Part shown: positions 36,960 through 45,106 of the stretch, piece by piece | How the letters are laid out: each line of letters opens with the position of its first letter | Position numbering within the stretch: the stretch's first letter is position 1 | From: Bradyrhizobium sp. ISRA464 | GTDB lineage: Bacteria; Pseudomonadota; Alphaproteobacteria; Rhizobiales; Xanthobacteraceae | Reading direction: 5' to 3' | Assembly: GCF_029910095.1 (NCBI RefSeq) | Contig: NZ_CP094526.1 | Span: forward strand, 5,890,001 to 5,954,000 | Length of the DNA stretch: 64,000 nucleotides | Notes under the pieces: generated by a model | Told to the model about the DNA's origin: nothing | Databases searched by the model: none | What the model saw: only the letters and a program-made list of their open reading frames with translations | Position numbers and translations under genes: made by a program

Positions 36960-37832
36960 ATGCAGTATCTCATCCAGCTCTTGATCTCCGGACTTGCGAT
37001 CGGCGCGATCTACGGCCTGATCGCGATGGGCTTTGCGGTGATCTACAAGTCGACCGGTCTGGTCAATTTCGCGCAGGGCGAGATGACCATGATCACCGCC
37101 TATATCGCCTGGACCATCTCGACCACGGTCAACGGCAATGTGTTTGTCGTCGCAATAGGCGCCATCCTCGCTGCGGTCGTACTCGGCCTCGTCATCGAGC
37201 GGCTGGTGATGCGGCCGATGCTTGGCGAGCCGGTGTTCGCGACCGTGATGGTCACGATCGGGCTCGCCGTGATCCTGCGCTCGGCGATCAACTTCATCTG
37301 GGACGCCTACCCGCACGGTCTCGATATCGGCATGGGCCGCGGCATCGTGCATCTCGGGGGCATCGGCGTGCGCACCGGGCAGGTTGCCGTGATCGCGACG
37401 CTGCTGGTGCTGCTCGCCGCGATCTGGGCGTTCTTCCGCTACAGCAAGGTCGGCGTCGCGATGCGCGCGGTCGCGGCCGACGACCGCACCGCGCTCCTGA
37501 TGGGCATCAGCGCAACCAAGGTGCACGCGCTGGCGTGGGCCGCGTCCTCCGTGATCGCCGGCATCGGCGGCGTGTTCTTCGCGCTGTCCTACGATCTGTC
37601 GCCGGCGATGTTTCAGCTTGGGCTGAAGGCGTTTCCGGCCACGATCTTGGGCGGCCTCGACGCCGTGCCGGGCTCCGGCCTCGGCGGCCTCCTGATCGGC
37701 ATCACCGAAAACCTGGCCGGCGGGTATCTCGGCTCCGGCATGAAGGAGGTCGCGGGCTTTGCCATGATCATCGTGGTGCTGATGATCCGCCCGTTCGGCA
37801 TCTTCGGCGAACGCGACATCGAGAGGGTCTGA
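36960..37832 (+). CDS. LivH-type ABC transporter permease
   Basis: A 290-residue permease with about eight hydrophobic segments; it starts MQYLIQLLISGLAIGAIYGLIAMGFAVIYKSTGLVNFAQGE, the typical LivH opening, and has SKVGVAMRAVAADDRTALLMGI, the loop that contacts the ATPase. Directly abuts the ligase stop and overlaps LivM by 1 base (TGATG). Together with LivM it forms the membrane channel of the importer. Confidence 0.92.
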   Translation: MQYLIQLLISGLAIGAIYGLIAMGFAVIYKSTGLVNFAQGEMTMITAYIAWTISTTVNGNVFVVAIGAILAAVVLGLVIERLVMRPMLGEPVFATVMVTIGLAVILRSAINFIWDAYPHGLDIGMGRGIVHLGGIGVRTGQVAVIATLLVLLAAIWAFFRYSKVGVAMRAVAADDRTALLMGISATKVHALAWAASSVIAGIGGVFFALSYDLSPAMFQLGLKAFPATILGGLDAVPGSGLGGLLIGITENLAGGYLGSGMKEVAGFAMIIVVLMIRPFGIFGERDIERV

Positions 37833-38878
37833 TGCGCACCGGCGATTACAAGCAGACCTATGGCGAACTGGTTGCGCTGATCGATTCTCCGCCGGTGTGG
37901 CTGTGGTCGGCGGTGCTGCTGCTGGCGCTGATCGCGGCGCCTTACCTGCTGAACTCCTACGCGCTGTCGTTACTGATGATCATCCTGATCACGGTGACCG
38001 GCGCGCTCGGGCTCAACATCCTGACCGGCTACACTGGCCTGATCTCGCTCGGCCATGTCGGCTTCCTCGTCACCGGCGCCTATGCCTATGCGGTGCTGGT
38101 GTCCAAATATCAGATGCCACCGCTGGTCGGCTTCCTCGGCGCCGGCGTGGTGCCGGCGCTGGCGAGCCTGATCGTGGGCGCGCCGTCGCTGCGGCTGAAA
38201 GGGCTCTATCTCGCGATCACCACGCTCGCCTTCTCCTGCATCATCAACACCGTGATCCTGGAGATGCGCTGGCTCACCAATGGCGCCCGCGGCATTCAGA
38301 TACAGCGGCCTGAAATCTTCGGCATCAGCTTCGATAGCGATGCCGCCTTCACCTATCTCTGCCTTGCAATCGCGGCGCTGACGCTGCTTGCAACGCTCAA
38401 CATCCGCCGCAGCCGGGTGGGCCGTGCCTTCGTCGCGATCAGGGATAACGATACCGCGGCCCGCGTCATGGGCATCAATCTGCACGCTTACAAGCTGTTC
38501 GCCTTCGTCACCTCGGCCTTCATCACCGGCATCGCTGGCGCGCTCTACGGAATCTATCTGTCCTTCGTCAGCGTCGAGGGCTTTCCGTTCCTGCTCTCGA
38601 TCGAGGCGCTGGCGATCCTGATCGTCGGCGGGCTCGGCTCGGCGCTCGGCGCAGTGCTCGGTACCATCCTGATCGTGCTGCTGCCGGAGGCGACCAGGCT
38701 CATCTTCAGCCTGTTTAGCGCGCAGATGGACGCAGCGTTCACGACCGGCGCGCAGGAGCTGAAGAGCATGCTCTACGGCCTCGTCATCATCCTGTTCCTG
38801 CGCTTCCAGCCGAGGGGGCTGGTCGGCGCCTGGCACGACATCAAGCGGGCCTGGGTCCATTGGCCGCTGCGCTACTAA
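37832..38878 (+). CDS. LivM-type ABC transporter permease
   Basis: A 348-residue permease. ATG 37832 overlaps the LivH stop by one base, so I use it instead of longer upstream frames. Sequences typical of LivM: LTGYTGLISLGHVGFLVTGAYAYA, PSLRLKGLYLAITTLAFSCIINTV, and RVGRAFVAIRDNDTAARVMGINL (the coupling loop). It completes an intact F-G-H-M importer, followed 33 bases later by a binding protein. Confidence 0.92.
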   Translation: MRTGDYKQTYGELVALIDSPPVWLWSAVLLLALIAAPYLLNSYALSLLMIILITVTGALGLNILTGYTGLISLGHVGFLVTGAYAYAVLVSKYQMPPLVGFLGAGVVPALASLIVGAPSLRLKGLYLAITTLAFSCIINTVILEMRWLTNGARGIQIQRPEIFGISFDSDAAFTYLCLAIAALTLLATLNIRRSRVGRAFVAIRDNDTAARVMGINLHAYKLFAFVTSAFITGIAGALYGIYLSFVSVEGFPFLLSIEALAILIVGGLGSALGAVLGTILIVLLPEATRLIFSLFSAQMDAAFTTGAQELKSMLYGLVIILFLRFQPRGLVGAWHDIKRAWVHWPLRY

Positions 38879-38911
38879 CCAAAAAAGACGCAACACCATG
38901 AGGAGGAGACA

Positions 38912-40072
38912 ATGATCAAACATCTGGCGGCAGCCTCGCTGCTGCTGACCACCGCCTGTCTTGCCGCCGGCCCGGTTCGCGCCGCCGATCCCGGCATCAC
39001 CGACACCGAGATCCTGATCGGCGACGTCGAGCCGCTGACCGGTCCGCCGGCGCTGCTCGGCGTCGCGGCCTCGATCGGCCACAAGATCGCGATCGCGGAG
39101 GCCAACGCCGCCGGCGGCATCAACGGCCGCAAGATCAAATATGTGCTGGAAGACGACGGCTACGTCACCGCGCGCACCATCCAGGGCGTCAAGAAGGTGA
39201 TCGACGTCGACAAGGTCTTTGCGATGCTCGGCATCTCCGGCTCGGGCCAGTCGATCGCTGTGATGCCGGTGCTGGAGAAGTCCGGCATCCCGACCGTGAT
39301 CGACGTCGCGCCGGTCAAGCACCTCTGGGAGCCGCCACGCAAGAACGTGTTCGTGATCGGGCAATCCTACGAGGAGGGCATCGTCCACCTCGTCAACTTC
39401 CTGGCCGACAAGAACCCGAGCAAGAAATGGGGCCTGATCACCCAGGACGACGATTACGGCATCACGGTCCGCGACGGCTTCGACTCCGTCGTCAAGACGA
39501 AGAAGCTGAACGTCGTCTACAGCGGCAATTACAAGAAAGGCCAGCAGGACTTCTCGTCCGACATGCTGCAACTCAAGGATTCCGGCGCCGAGGTGTTCCT
39601 GGCCGGCGGCATCATCGCCGAGAACATCGCGATAATGAAGGAGATCGAGAAGCTCGGCATCAAGCCGGTGACCGGCATCTTCTGGCCCGGCCGTATCGAG
39701 CCGGTGCTGAAGCTGATGGGCCCGGCCGGCGACGGCATCTATGCGGTCGACTATGTCGAGTCGTTCGCGGGCGCGGCCGGCAAGGCGTTCCTGGAGAAGG
39801 CCAAGCCTTTGGTGTCGGAAGCCGAGTTCAAGGGCATCAACCGCTACACCATAACCGGCTATGCCGCGGCAAAGGTGTTGATCGCGGCGATCGAGCGCTG
39901 CGGCAAGCAACCGACCTGGGCCTGCACCATCTCGGAGCTGGAGAAGACCAAGAATGTCGAAACCGGGGTGATGGCGCCGATCAGCTTCGGCCCCGGCGTC
40001 CGCTTCTCCAACCAGAAGCTGCAGATCATGCAGGCCGATACGGCCACGCTCAGCTTCAAGCCGGTGGATTAA
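38912..40072 (+). CDS. Liv-type ABC substrate-binding protein of the importer operon
   Basis: A 386-residue exported binding protein (signal peptide MIKHLAAASLLLTTACLAAGPVRA) behind GGAGGAGA. The mature part starts DPGITDTEILIGDVEPLTGPPALLGVAASIGHKIAIAEANAAGGINGRKIKYVLED. Being in the same operon as the permeases, it is the cognate binding protein of this importer. It is only distantly similar to the binding proteins at 29727 and 49877, which may deliver other ligands to the same channel. Confidence 0.92.
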   Translation: MIKHLAAASLLLTTACLAAGPVRAADPGITDTEILIGDVEPLTGPPALLGVAASIGHKIAIAEANAAGGINGRKIKYVLEDDGYVTARTIQGVKKVIDVDKVFAMLGISGSGQSIAVMPVLEKSGIPTVIDVAPVKHLWEPPRKNVFVIGQSYEEGIVHLVNFLADKNPSKKWGLITQDDDYGITVRDGFDSVVKTKKLNVVYSGNYKKGQQDFSSDMLQLKDSGAEVFLAGGIIAENIAIMKEIEKLGIKPVTGIFWPGRIEPVLKLMGPAGDGIYAVDYVESFAGAAGKAFLEKAKPLVSEAEFKGINRYTITGYAAAKVLIAAIERCGKQPTWACTISELEKTKNVETGVMAPISFGPGVRFSNQKLQIMQADTATLSFKPVD

Positions 40073-40074
40073 CG

Positions 40075-40821
40075 ATGAAGGTCCTGATCGTCTTTGCCCA
40101 TCAGGAGGCGCAGTCGTTCAACACCGCGCTGCTGGCGCGGTCGGTGGCGGAGCTCACCGCGCTCGGGCATACGGTCAGGATCTCCGATCTCTATGCCATG
40201 CGCTTCAACCCGGTGGCGACCGCCGAAGACTTCGGCGAGCGGCGGTTTCCCGACCGGCTGCAGTATGACCGCGAGCAGAAATACAATCTGCAACATGGCA
40301 CGCTCAGCGGCGACATCACGGCCGAGATCGAGAAGCTGTTGTGGTGTGACCTGCTAATCCTGCAGTTTCCGCTGTGGTGGTTCTCCGTCCCCGCCATCAT
40401 GAAGGGCTGGATCGATCGGGTATTCGTCAACGGCGCCGTCTATGGCAGCGGCCGCCGCTACGACACCGGCGGCCTCGCCGGGCGTCGAGCGATGGTCGTG
40501 ACCTCGACCGCGGCCTATCCCGGAATGTGCGCGCCGGACGGGCTGGTCGGCGCACTCGATGTGGTGCTGTGGCCGATCCAGAACGGCATGCTGGCCTATG
40601 CCGGCTGCAAGGTGCTGCCGCCCTTCGTGTCGTACTCGGTGAATTTCGTCGACGAAGCGACACGGCATCGCTATCTCGAAGACTACACCGAGCGGCTACG
40701 GCAGCTCGAGACCACCGAGCCGCTGTTCTTCCATCCGCTGGCGGATTTTGGCGAGGACTGGCGGTTGAAGCCGGGCATCGCCGCGCAGGCGGTCGGCCAG
40801 GGCAAGCCGTCAGCGCCGTAA
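40075..40821 (+). CDS. NAD(P)H dehydrogenase (quinone)-type flavodoxin-fold reductase
   Basis: A 248-residue NQO1/MdaB-like protein starting 2 bases after the binding-protein stop. It begins KVLIVFAHQEAQSFNTALLARSV (FMN/FAD phosphate loop); LILQFPLWWFSVPAIMKGWIDRVFVNGAVYG is the classic NQO signature near residues 100-130. It can reduce quinones or other electrophiles with two electrons, and would handle quinone-like or unsaturated pathway intermediates. Last gene of the plus-strand operon; it faces the acyl-CoA dehydrogenase gene that ends at 40832. Confidence 0.88.
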   Translation: MKVLIVFAHQEAQSFNTALLARSVAELTALGHTVRISDLYAMRFNPVATAEDFGERRFPDRLQYDREQKYNLQHGTLSGDITAEIEKLLWCDLLILQFPLWWFSVPAIMKGWIDRVFVNGAVYGSGRRYDTGGLAGRRAMVVTSTAAYPGMCAPDGLVGALDVVLWPIQNGMLAYAGCKVLPPFVSYSVNFVDEATRHRYLEDYTERLRQLETTEPLFFHPLADFGEDWRLKPGIAAQAVGQGKPSAP

Positions 40822-40831
40822 GGATCGGCCC

Positions 40832-42025
40832 TCACATTCGCTTGGCAACTTCTTCCAGCATCACCTCGGTGGCACCGCCGCCAATCGTCAGGACGCGCGC
40901 GTCGCGCACCATGCGCTCGATCGGGGTGCCGCGCATGAAGCCGCTGCCACCATGCAGCTGCAGGCAGCCATGCACCACCTCGTGCAGGACCTCCGGCGAC
41001 AACGCCTTCACCATCGACACTTCGCGGAGACATTCCTTCCCGGCCGCAGCGAGTTCGGCGGCGTGATAGGCCAGCGCCCGCGCGGCAGCCGCCTTCGCGG
41101 CGAGCTGGGCGAGCTTCATCCGCACGCCCTGCTGGTTCCAGAGCGGGCCGCCGAATGCCTGCCGCGCCTTCACATAGTTCGTCGTCAGCTCGATCGCCTT
41201 GGCGGACTCGCCGGCGCAGATGCCGCCGATGCAGATCCGCTCGTTCTGGAAGGTTTCCATGATGCCATAGAAGCCCTTGTTCTCCTCGCCAAGCAGGTTC
41301 TCCGCCGGCACCCGCACGTCCTGGAAGCCGAGCTCGGCGGTGTCCGAGCAGAGCCAGCCATGCTTGTCGAGCTTGGTCGCCGTGATGCCCGGCGTGTTGC
41401 GCTCCACGATGAACAACGAAATGCCGCGACTGCCCTTAGCACGCGGATCGGTGCGCGCGGCGACGATCAGGATGTCGCCATAGACCGCGTTGGTGATGAA
41501 CATCTTGGCGCCATTGATCACCCAATGATCGCCGTCGCGCCGCGCGCGCGTCTTGAGGCCGGCAACGTCCGATCCGGCGTCGGGCTCGGTCACCGCGATC
41601 GAGCAGACCGTCTCGCCGCGGACGATCGCGGGCAGATATTTTCGCTTCTGCTCCAGCGTGCCGCGCAAGCTGATGTGCACCGCCGACATGTCGGTGTGCA
41701 CGAGAATCGACGAGGTGAAGCCACCGAAGCTCGAGCGTCCGAGCTCCTCGGCGAACACCATCGAGGCCAACGGCCCCATGTCGGTGCCGCCATATTCGGC
41801 CGCATGGCGCATGCCGAGGAAGCCGAGCCCGCCCATGCGGCGGTAGATCTCGCGCGGGATCTTGCCGTCGCGCTCCCACGCCTCGGCATGCGGCATCACT
41901 TCCTTCTCGACGAAGCGGCGGACCTGCTCGCGCAGCATGCGCAGCTCCTCGGGCAGATTGGGCGGCTCCGAGAAATGGAATTCGGTCTCAGCGAGCTGGC
42001 GCGGGTCCGACGTCATGACGTTCAT
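40832..42025 (-). CDS. acyl-CoA dehydrogenase
   Basis: A 397-residue acyl-CoA dehydrogenase (SIAVTEPDAGSDVAGLKTRA, INGAKMFITN, LQLHGGSGFMRGTPIERMVRDARVLTIGGGATEVM). The usual IFEGT Glu is replaced by IGGGAT, as in the isovaleryl/long-chain branch that takes its catalytic Glu from an earlier helix. Start overlaps the hydrolase stop by 4 bases (ATGA). Last gene of the minus-strand operon 46365-40832 that includes the ring dioxygenase. Confidence 0.9.
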   Translation of the reverse strand: MNVMTSDPRQLAETEFHFSEPPNLPEELRMLREQVRRFVEKEVMPHAEAWERDGKIPREIYRRMGGLGFLGMRHAAEYGGTDMGPLASMVFAEELGRSSFGGFTSSILVHTDMSAVHISLRGTLEQKRKYLPAIVRGETVCSIAVTEPDAGSDVAGLKTRARRDGDHWVINGAKMFITNAVYGDILIVAARTDPRAKGSRGISLFIVERNTPGITATKLDKHGWLCSDTAELGFQDVRVPAENLLGEENKGFYGIMETFQNERICIGGICAGESAKAIELTTNYVKARQAFGGPLWNQQGVRMKLAQLAAKAAAARALAYHAAELAAAGKECLREVSMVKALSPEVLHEVVHGCLQLHGGSGFMRGTPIERMVRDARVLTIGGGATEVMLEEVAKRM

Positions 42026-42957
42026 TGTGGCGCCCTCTCTTGGCCGATGTGAAGATGGTTGCGCAGGAAATTCGCCAGCGATGCGATCGCCTCTCGCGCC
42101 TGCGGAATCTCCGGGAATAGCTGGAACACGTGGATCATGCCGTCCCAGACCTGCAGCTCGACGTCGACGCCGGCGGCCTTGGCACGCGCAGCGAGCTCCG
42201 TCGAATCGTCGCGCACGGTCTCGCGGTCGCCCGCCTGCACCAGCAGCGGCGGCAGACCGGCGAGATCGGCGTAGAGCGGCGACGCGAGCGGATCATGGGG
42301 ATCGCCATCCTTGCCGAGATAATTCTTCGCCAGTGCCAGGATCATCGCGCGCTGGTGGATCGGATCGGCCTCGGCCCTGTTCTTATAGCTTGCGCCCGTC
42401 GCGGCGAGATCGGTCCAGGCCGACATCAGCGCGCCGGCGGCGGGGAGCGGCCAGCCTCGCTCGCGCGCCGCCAGCATCGCGCCGAGTACGAGATTGCCGC
42501 CGGCCGAGTCCCCGGCGAAGGCGATATCCGCCGCGCGCAATCCCTGATCGCGCAGATATCGATAGGCAATCAGCGCATCATCCAGCGCGGCCGGAAAGCG
42601 ATGCTCCGGCGCAAGGCGATAGTCGATCGCGAGCACGCGGCAGCCGGATGTATCGGCGATTCGCGCGATCAGGTCGCGATGCGAGGCGATCGAACCGATG
42701 CGGAAGCCGCCGCCGTGAAAATAGAGGATCGCCTTGTCGCGCGGTGCGTCTGATGGCACGAGCCATTCACCGTCAACGCCACCGGCCAAGACGGATTGGC
42801 ACGTCACCTGTACCGAGCAACTGGCAAAGGCCGAGTCCCAATCGCTACGCATCTGCGCCACCGATGTCTCGCGGCTCCAGCCGCGATAGATCGCGCGCAA
42901 GCGCTCGATCGCACGTTCGACCGGATCGATTGCGATATCGTCGCCCGCGCTGCCCAT
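42022..42957 (-). CDS. alpha/beta hydrolase (HSL-type carboxylesterase)
   Basis: A 311-residue hormone-sensitive-lipase-family hydrolase: oxyanion motif LYFHGGGF, nucleophile FAGDSAGGN, Asp in PLLVQAGDRETVRDDS, and His in WDGMIHVFQ. It hydrolyses esters or lactones; in this context a lactone or ester formed by the pathway, or ring-opening of a hydrolysable product, is plausible. ATG 42957 sits one base after the SDR stop. Overlaps the following acyl-CoA dehydrogenase gene by 4 bases. Confidence 0.88.
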   Translation of the reverse strand: MGSAGDDIAIDPVERAIERLRAIYRGWSRETSVAQMRSDWDSAFASCSVQVTCQSVLAGGVDGEWLVPSDAPRDKAILYFHGGGFRIGSIASHRDLIARIADTSGCRVLAIDYRLAPEHRFPAALDDALIAYRYLRDQGLRAADIAFAGDSAGGNLVLGAMLAARERGWPLPAAGALMSAWTDLAATGASYKNRAEADPIHQRAMILALAKNYLGKDGDPHDPLASPLYADLAGLPPLLVQAGDRETVRDDSTELAARAKAAGVDVELQVWDGMIHVFQLFPEIPQAREAIASLANFLRNHLHIGQERAPQ

Positions 42958-42958
42958 C

Positions 42959-43708
42959 TCAGCCGCCGATGCCCATGCCGCCGGACACGCCGAGCGTCTC
43001 GCCGGTGATATAGGCCGCCTGGTCGGAAGCCAGGAACAGTGCGGCGGCCGCGACCTCCTCCGGCTCACCGAGGCGGCCGAGCAGCGTCGCGCCAGTCATC
43101 GCCTGCAGAATCTTGTCACCGCCCTTGGCCACCGCCTGCTCCAGCATCGGCGTGCGGATCGGTCCCGGCGCGATCGCGTTGGCGGTGATGCGAAACCGCG
43201 CATTCTCCCGCGCGATGCTCCGGGTGAAGGAGATCACGCCGCCCTTGGCCGCGGAATAGACCGCGCCGCCCTTGGAGCCGAGCCGCGCCGCTTCCGAGGT
43301 CACGTTGATGATGCGACCGAAGCGCGCCGCCTGCATCGCCGGCAGCGCAGCATGCGTGCAGGCGAGCACCGAGGTGAGGTTGACCGCGATCAGCCGCGCC
43401 CAATCGTCCGCACTGGTGTCGGTGAAGAAGGCATGCTGATCGATGCCGGCATTGTTGACGACGATGTCGAACGGGCCGTCCTGCGTCATCACGGCTTGCA
43501 CCGCCGTGGCATCGCTGACATCGAGTCCCGCGACGTCAGCCCCGGTCTCCCGCGCGAGCGCCGAGGCTGCGGTCACATCGAGGTCGGCGATCACGACCCT
43601 GGCGCCCGCCCTGGCAAAGCTGCGGACAATCGCAGCTCCAATGCCGCGCGCGCCGCCGGAGACGAAGGCGCGGCGGCCGTCGAGGCGCCCGAATGGCAAG
43701 GTCGCCAC
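42959..43708 (-). CDS. SDR family oxidoreductase
   Basis: A 249-residue SDR. The cofactor motif is SGGARGIG (17-24), with Ser in place of the usual Thr; D43 after strand two suggests NAD(H). Catalytic S138, Y151 and K155 (YSAAK) are intact. It could act as a cis-diol dehydrogenase for the dioxygenase product or as a 3-hydroxyacyl-CoA dehydrogenase. One-base gap to the hydratase upstream and to the hydrolase downstream. Confidence 0.88.
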   Translation of the reverse strand: MATLPFGRLDGRRAFVSGGARGIGAAIVRSFARAGARVVIADLDVTAASALARETGADVAGLDVSDATAVQAVMTQDGPFDIVVNNAGIDQHAFFTDTSADDWARLIAVNLTSVLACTHAALPAMQAARFGRIINVTSEAARLGSKGGAVYSAAKGGVISFTRSIARENARFRITANAIAPGPIRTPMLEQAVAKGGDKILQAMTGATLLGRLGEPEEVAAAALFLASDQAAYITGETLGVSGGMGIGG

Positions 43709-43709
43709 C

Positions 43710-44504
43710 TCAGCGCCCCGTGAATACAGGCTTGCGCCGCTCGATCACGGCCGCCAGCCCTTCGCGGGCGTCGGCCATGCCCGAGAGCTCGGCAACCGTG
43801 CGGGCTTCTTCCGACAGGCACTGCTCGATACTTGTGCCGGTGCCGGCCCAGACCAGTCGCTTGGTCGCCGCCAGCGCCTTCGGCGCACCGGCCGCGAGCT
43901 CGCGTGCCAGTGCAAATGACGCATCGGCAAGCTCCGCGTCGGGCACGACCTTGGTGACGATGCCCATCTGCAGTGCTTCCGCAGCCGGGATCACCGGGTT
44001 GGTCAACAGGATCGACATTGCCCGCCGCAAACCGACCAGCCGCGACAATGTGACGGAGACGCCGGCATCCGGCGCCATCGCCACCCGCGTCGCACCGGCG
44101 AGGAATTTTGCCGACTCCGCGGCGATCACGATGTCCGAGGCGCAGACCAGGCCGAAGCCGCCGCCGCCCGCCGCAAAGCCCTGCACCGAGGCGATCACCG
44201 GCGCCTCGAGACGCAACAAGCCGGTCACCGCATTCTGCAGATAGGCGGTGGCCTGCCGGATATAGTCCGGCAGCTGCTCGCCCTTGGAAGCAAAGGCGCG
44301 GACATCGCCGCCGGCGCAGAAATTGGTGCCCTCGCCGCTCAGCAGCACCACGCGCAGGTCCGGATGGCCGTGGCACACCATGATGGCGTCGCACAGCGCG
44401 CGGAGCAGCTCGGCGCTCATGCCGTTGGCAGCATCAGGGCGGTTGAGCCGCAGCCGCGCGATGCGGTCGGTGATGTCGAGCAGAATGGGGCCCTTGTCGA
44501 TCAT
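43710..44504 (-). CDS. enoyl-CoA hydratase/isomerase
   Basis: A 264-residue crotonase-fold protein starting at ATG 44504 with AGGGGAAGG upstream. It has LRLNRPDAANGMSAELL, the oxyanion segment FCAGGDVRAF, AAGGGGFGLVCASDI where the first catalytic Glu is replaced, and RVAMAPDAGVS where Asp replaces the second. The loss of Glu pair suggests isomerase or other chemistry. A repeat element lies immediately upstream (44524-44568) between this gene and the dioxygenase beta subunit. Confidence 0.85.
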   Translation of the reverse strand: MIDKGPILLDITDRIARLRLNRPDAANGMSAELLRALCDAIMVCHGHPDLRVVLLSGEGTNFCAGGDVRAFASKGEQLPDYIRQATAYLQNAVTGLLRLEAPVIASVQGFAAGGGGFGLVCASDIVIAAESAKFLAGATRVAMAPDAGVSVTLSRLVGLRRAMSILLTNPVIPAAEALQMGIVTKVVPDAELADASFALARELAAGAPKALAATKRLVWAGTGTSIEQCLSEEARTVAELSGMADAREGLAAVIERRKPVFTGR

Positions 44505-44523
44505 GGCGAGACCTTCCCCTAAA

Positions 44524-44568
44524 GCATGATCCGGAAAAGTGTGAAGCGGTTTTCCGGACAGATCATGC
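44524..44568. repeat. palindromic intergenic repeat (Bradyrhizobium-type)
   Basis: GCATGATC, then CCGGAAAA, and downstream TTTTCCGG and GATCATGC form a long interrupted palindrome of 45 bases. Sequences of this kind (CATGATCCGGAAAAG...TTTTCCGGACA...ATCATGC) are dispersed between genes in Bradyrhizobium, from memory. It lies between two genes of one operon, so it is transcribed and could influence RNA stability between the dioxygenase and downstream genes. Confidence 0.6.
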
Positions 44569-44580
44569 ACAGAAACAATG

Positions 44581-44614
44581 GTCTAAAGCGCGATGAAGTT
44601 ATCGCGCTTTAGAC
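44581..44614 (-). terminator. perfect 14-bp hairpin overlapping a stop codon
   Basis: GTCTAAAGCGCGAT (44581-44594) and its exact reverse complement (44601-44614) form a 14-bp stem with a 6-base loop. The dioxygenase beta-subunit stop codon (44609-44611) lies inside the stem. Together with the neighbouring repeat this may act as an intraoperonic attenuator or RNA processing element rather than a simple terminator, since the next gene is on the same strand. Confidence 0.5.
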
Positions 44615-45106
44615 CAGGAATGACAGCGTGTAGATCGCCTTGTCGTTGTTGACGAGGATGACCTTCTTGTGGGCCATTCGCAATTCGCCGTCGACATGAC
44701 GGAGCCGGTATTCGTTGCGGGCTGCCCACAGCGTGTCGTCACGCAGGCTCGACTCGAAAATCAGGCTGTTGCTGGCGACCGCGATGTCGCCATCGTCAGG
44801 CTGCTCGTCCATCAGTTCGATGTTCGAGATCAGCCGGCGCAGGTTCGACTGCGGCGTCTGGGTGAAGTGTTTGCCGGTCATCAGCTGGCGGACGCGCAGC
44901 GCAATCCGCGAGCGGTTGTCGTAGATGATCGACATCTGCCGCTCCGGGTCGATGTCGACGCCGTTGGCCGGCACCCAGTAGACGCCGTCGTCCGTCCAGA
45001 GCTTTTCCCAGGCCTCATATTGATGCTCGTCCTGCAACCGCGCCTCGCGATAGAGGAAGGCGGTGATGGCGCTCATCAATGTGGCGCCGCTCTCACGCGA
45101 CAGCAT
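44609..45106 (-). CDS. aromatic-ring-hydroxylating dioxygenase beta subunit
   Basis: A 165-residue cone-fold beta subunit (SnoaL-like): AITAFLYREARLQDEHQYEAWEKLWTDDGVYWVPA, then MTGKHFTQTPQSNLRRLISN and RLRHVDGELRMAHKKVILVNND. ATG 45106 overlaps the alpha-subunit stop by one base (TGATG), giving coupled translation in a 1:1 ratio. The alpha3beta3 type is expected. The protein ends in a hairpin region. Confidence 0.9.
   Translation of the reverse strand: MLSRESGATLMSAITAFLYREARLQDEHQYEAWEKLWTDDGVYWVPANGVDIDPERQMSIIYDNRSRIALRVRQLMTGKHFTQTPQSNLRRLISNIELMDEQPDDGDIAVASNSLIFESSLRDDTLWAARNEYRLRHVDGELRMAHKKVILVNNDKAIYTLSFLV

Noticed and set aside
35601..37526. Very long open frame on the minus strand opposite the ligase and LivH genes
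   Set aside because: It is antisense to two well-supported genes, has no recognisable domain and is rich in Arg, Asp and His as expected of a mirrored high-GC gene.
37970..39910. Long minus-strand open frame opposite LivM and the binding protein
   Set aside because: Complementary-strand shadow of two clear transport genes in high-GC DNA; no motif and low-complexity Arg/Asp/Gln composition.
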